Part shown: positions 14,682 through 17,452 of the stretch, piece after piece
How the letters are laid out: every line of letters starts with the position of its first letter
How positions within the stretch are numbered: position 1 is the stretch's first letter
Assembly (NCBI GenBank): GCA_026770615.1
Contig: MU631310.1
Span: forward strand, 599,699-617,150
DNA: 17,452 bases
Source: Pavlovales sp. CCMP2436
Taxonomy: Eukaryota > Haptophyta > Pavlovophyceae > Pavlovales
Reading direction: 5' to 3'
Program-made: the position numbers and the translations under genes
The notes under the pieces: model-generated
Told to the model about the DNA's origin: nothing
Databases searched by the model: none
What the model saw: only the letters and a program-made list of their open reading frames with translations

Positions 14682-17452
14682 ATGCTGGGCGAGACGCTGC
14701 TCGAAGGGATGAAGGCGGCTGGGCAGCTCGCGGCCCAGCTGAGCGAGACTGGGCAGCCGCCGAGAGGGGACGTGCGGCTGTCGAGAGAGCTACCGCGGCG
14801 CACCAACGAGATCGCCAAGCGTGATACGACCCAGCTGAAGGACGGCTTCCAGCCTGCCTGCGCCCGACTCGACGAGCCAGTGGAGAGGCAGAAGCCAAGC
14901 ACGGGCGAGCTGCAGCCGAGCGTGCTGGCGCTGGGCGAGACACAGGGTACGTTGGACGAGCCGCCGACCCCGTCGCTCTGGATGGACAAGCCTACGCCCG
15001 CCTTCAAGCCATTCTCGAAGGAGATGCCCCGGCCAGCGCCGACGCAGCGGTGCTGCGACCGCTGGCAAAGCCTACACCGCGTGTGTCGCCCAGTGCAGTC
15101 CGCACTGCTGGGTGCGCCGCCGATGCCGGGCGCCATGACCAGCACGCCGAGCGCCACGGGCGGCGGGCTGGGCGTCGCGGCCAGCGCGCAGAGCGCCGTG
15201 GGCAGCGCACCGGGCACCGTGGCCGGCGCGTCGAGCGCCGCGGCCAGCACGCCGAACGCCGAGGCCAGCGTGCCGAGCGCCACGGCCGGCGCGCCGAGCG
15301 CCACGGTCGGCGCGCCGAGCGCCGCAGCCGGCGCACCGAGCGCCGCGGCCAGCGCTCTGAGCGCCGTGGGCAGCGAGCCGGGCGCCGCGGCAAGCGCGCC
15401 GAGCGCCATGGGCAACGTGCCGGGCGCCGCGGCCGGTGTGCCGAACGCCACGGCCAGCGCGCCGAGCATCGCGGCTGGCGCGCCGAGCGCCGCGGCAGCG
15501 CGCCGAGCGCCGTGGGCAGCGCGCCGAGCGCCAAGGGCAGCGCGCCGAGCGCCAAGGGCAGCGCGCTGAGCTCAGTGGCTGGCAGCGCGCCTTCCGCTGG
15601 GCGGGTCGGCGCCCCTGCCAAAGGCCAAGGGCGATTGGCGCGCGACCTGGGGCTCCAACTTGCGTACAGGGCACAACTGCGGGCGCAGAGGAGTACATGT
15701 CGCAAATCTACACGCGCCGGCGACTCGGAGGGCTGGATTGTGGTCGGGCCCACGCTCTCGTCACTTGCGATCGAGGGCGTGATCCGACCCAACAAGGCTG
15801 CAATCGACCGCACAAACGCCAAGATTACAGGGGTGGCCTCATCCAAGCGACACTCTGGTTCAGATCGCACTGATGCACCGCACCCTCGCGACCCTTCCAT
15901 GAAGCCCTCGTCCCAGTGCGCTGCCCCGTCACCTGCTCAGATGCGAGCAGAGAAGCGACGGGATAGGGAGGTGCTCAAGGAAGCGTGCATGCAGCGCGAT
16001 CACATCATGGACACCAGGGTGGAATTGCTGGAAAAGAGGAGGACCATCGCTGGGCTAGTGCGAGACTGCAATGGCTTCACGCCCATCGCGCGACGCGGTC
16101 GAGTCGAGCTCACTCCCGAGCAGCAAATGGCGGACTTTGCCCTCAAGGCTAACCAGTGCGAGCTGCGCGAAGCGAGGGAGCGGATCAGGTGCCTACTTGC
16201 CGCGCCAAGAGCAAGGACGTTGCAACGGGCTGCTGCAGCAGCTATGGTAGCAGTAGACGTGGGGCACAGGAGGGTAGAGGTTGAGCCTATAACCCTCCGA
16301 GCCAAGGCCGAAACCAGCCGCGCCAAGTGGACACGTGTGGACCATGCCCAGCTGATGGAGCTGAGGCAAGTAGCAAGAAGGCGTGGGTGGGTATCAGAGC
16401 AAGAAAGCAGCTACTGGCAGGTGTCTACGATCGACTGGAGTCGTGCTCAGCAGAGAGGCTCAAAAGCGGCAAGGAGACGAGCCGAGGTCCTCCAGCGTAG
16501 AGCCCGAGCCCACCTGCTTGCCGGCTGGTCAGGCGTAGCCCAGCCTGCAGCAGCCCAGCCCGCCGCCGCCCAGGGCGCTGCAGCAGCTCAGCCCCCGGGC
16601 GCACTGCCGCTGCGTGCGCCGGCGGACACGCCACAGAGTGCGCCGCCGAGCGAGCCGTCGATGGGCACTGCGCTACCACTGTCGTCGCCGAGCACGCTGC
16701 GCGCTGAGCCGGCGCTAGAAAGGTGCGTTCACCCGCAACACACTGCCCGGCCGGCTCCCCAGTCCTCTCCATCGACGCTGCCCCTACTGTCGCCAAAGCC
16801 CACCGCCCAGCCCGCCACCCAGCTCGCCGCCCAGCCCGCCGCTGCTCAGGGCGCTGCTGCAGCCCAGCCCGCCGCCGCCCAGTGCAGTACAGCAGCCCAG
16901 CCCGCTGCCGTCCAGGGTGCTCCAACAGCCCAGCCCGTCGCTGCCCAGGGTGGTGCAGCATCACGGCCCGTTGTCAACCAGGGCGCTCCAGCAGCCCAGC
17001 CCGTCGCCGCCCGTGGAGCCGAAGCTCAGCCCGCCGCACAGCCCGCTACTGCTGAGATCGACGCGCAACACCTCGCACTGGACGCGGCCGAGCTTGTTGC
17101 TGGTCTGGAGGAGGGTTCAGAGGAGGATGTTTGGGATGAAGAAGTGGAAGGCCTGGACAAAGGTTGGAGGGCGCGCTGGATGGAGGAAGGCCCCGTGCCC
17201 TCCGCCCTAGCACTGCCCGCCGCCCAGCCCTCTGCCAATGCCACCGCCCAGTCTGCCTCCGCCGCCTCCGCCGCAGCCTCCGCCAAGTCCGCCGTCACCG
17301 TCGTCGCCGGCGCTAAGCCCGCCGCCGAGCCCGCCGCCCAGCACGCCCACGAGCCTTCCGCACAGCTCGTCACCAGGCCCGTCGACGTCCCTACCGCCGA
17401 GCACGCCGCTGAACCGCCGCTGAGCCCGCCGCCGCCATCATCGCCACCGTCG
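14682..17452 (+). CDS. Long repeat-rich protein with Myb/SANT-like segment, frame broken at about 15490; incomplete at right edge
   Basis: The first frame (14682 to about 15493, ATG of MLGETLLEGMKAAGQ) and a second frame, open from before 15494 to the last base, are both coding-like. They join only by a 1-nt shift inside a 21-bp repeat array, giving about 920 residues without a stop at the edge. In the second frame a charged helical region (MRAEKRRDREVLKEACMQRD onward, from 15941) leads to KWTRVDHAQLMELRQVARRR (from 16325) and SSYWQVSTIDWSRAQQRGSK (to about 16470). The tryptophan spacing and helix pattern suit a Myb/SANT-type DNA-binding domain. A Gln/Pro/Ala repeat region (16529-17050), an acidic patch (LEEGSEEDVWDEEVEGLDKG, about 17105) and an Ala/Pro tail follow. 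Such proteins occur both as transcription regulators and as partners in PIF/Harbinger-type elements; neither is proved. The frame break could be a real pseudogene lesion, a sequencing slip or an intron boundary. 15899 is the first ATG before the helical region in the second frame. Confidence 0.55.
15141..15580 (+). repeat. 21-bp minisatellite, about 21 units, coding for GAPSAAA-type heptapeptides
   Basis: Seventeen units in strict 21-bp phase start at 15141; the last one, from 15477, has only 20 bp. Further 21-bp units follow in the shifted frame. The peptide consensus is (S/G)APSA(A/T)(A/G). Because the period is seven codons, normal unit gain or loss keeps the frame, and only the short unit breaks it. 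Confidence 0.85.
16829..17026 (+). repeat. 33-bp minisatellite, six units, coding for AQPAAAQGAAA-type undecapeptides
   Basis: Units start at 16829, 16862, 16895, 16928, 16961 and 16994, all exactly 33 bp and in the frame of the long protein. The fifth unit is the most diverged (SRPVVNQGAPA). A related partial unit occurs at about 16532-16575. Gln-Pro at unit positions 2-3 and a second Gln or Arg at position 7 are the constant features. Confidence 0.85.

Noticed and set aside
15141..15580. CRISPR-like or regulatory tandem array
   Set aside because: Units are contiguous 21-mers without spacers and keep a coding frame, so this is a coding minisatellite.
14651..15900. Long minus-strand frames opposite the 21-bp array
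   Set aside because: They are shadows of the repeat: any frame stays open in such GC-rich tandem units, and only the plus strand continues into non-repeat coding-like sequence.

Overview
The window looks like nuclear DNA of a GC-rich unicellular eukaryote, most likely a phytoplankton alga. A haptophyte would fit, but that is inference. The reasons are GT-AG spliced introns, very high third-position GC in the convincing genes, signal-peptide or transit-like leaders, genes dispersed on both strands without operons, and short AT-rich introns and insertions in a GC-rich background. No rRNA, tRNA, CRISPR array or prokaryotic operon was seen.

Left third (1-5900), compact and gene-dense. A SMUBP-2/IGHMBP2-type SF1 helicase gene runs off the left edge on the minus strand; only its N-terminal exon and a 49-bp second exon are inside. 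It is divergent from a three-exon plus-strand gene (1293-3701) for a PcfJ-like protein with a signal peptide. That gene converges on a minus-strand cyclophilin (3985-4446), which shares a short upstream region with a plus-strand OTU deubiquitinase (4707-5888). The OTU gene carries a perfect 21-bp inverted repeat inside its coding sequence.

Middle (5900-10900), mostly mobile or decayed DNA. It holds a 1.06-kb terminal-inverted-repeat element with TA target duplication and an odd AT-rich array of short TGGCAATAT-like motifs (6032-7092). Next come a strongly structured 130-nt stretch that could be a small RNA or SINE-like unit (minus strand, about 7238-7109) and a 167-bp MITE (7262-7428). An A+C-skewed block follows, with repeat-bearing low-complexity reading frames (about 7431-8860). 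About 2 kb then has no gene I can support.

Right (10900-17452). An uncharacterised plus-strand gene (10901-11561) reads cleanly only if a +1 frameshift is allowed at a CCT-TGA-C site. A minus-strand RluA-type pseudouridine synthase (12066-13145) sits between two inverted copies of a 57-bp repeat. After about 1.5 kb of hairpin-rich non-coding sequence, a long reading frame (14682 to the right edge) encodes a low-complexity protein with a Myb/SANT-like segment. It contains a 21-bp minisatellite, with one 20-bp unit that breaks the frame, and a 33-bp minisatellite. It is incomplete at the right edge.

The genes do not form an obvious pathway. Housekeeping functions (helicase, prolyl isomerase, deubiquitinase, pseudouridine synthase) are interspersed with mobile elements and fast-evolving repeat proteins. 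The observations most worth following are the PcfJ-like secretory-route protein, the possible +1 recoding site, the structured RNA candidate, the composite TIR element and the frame-breaking minisatellite gene.
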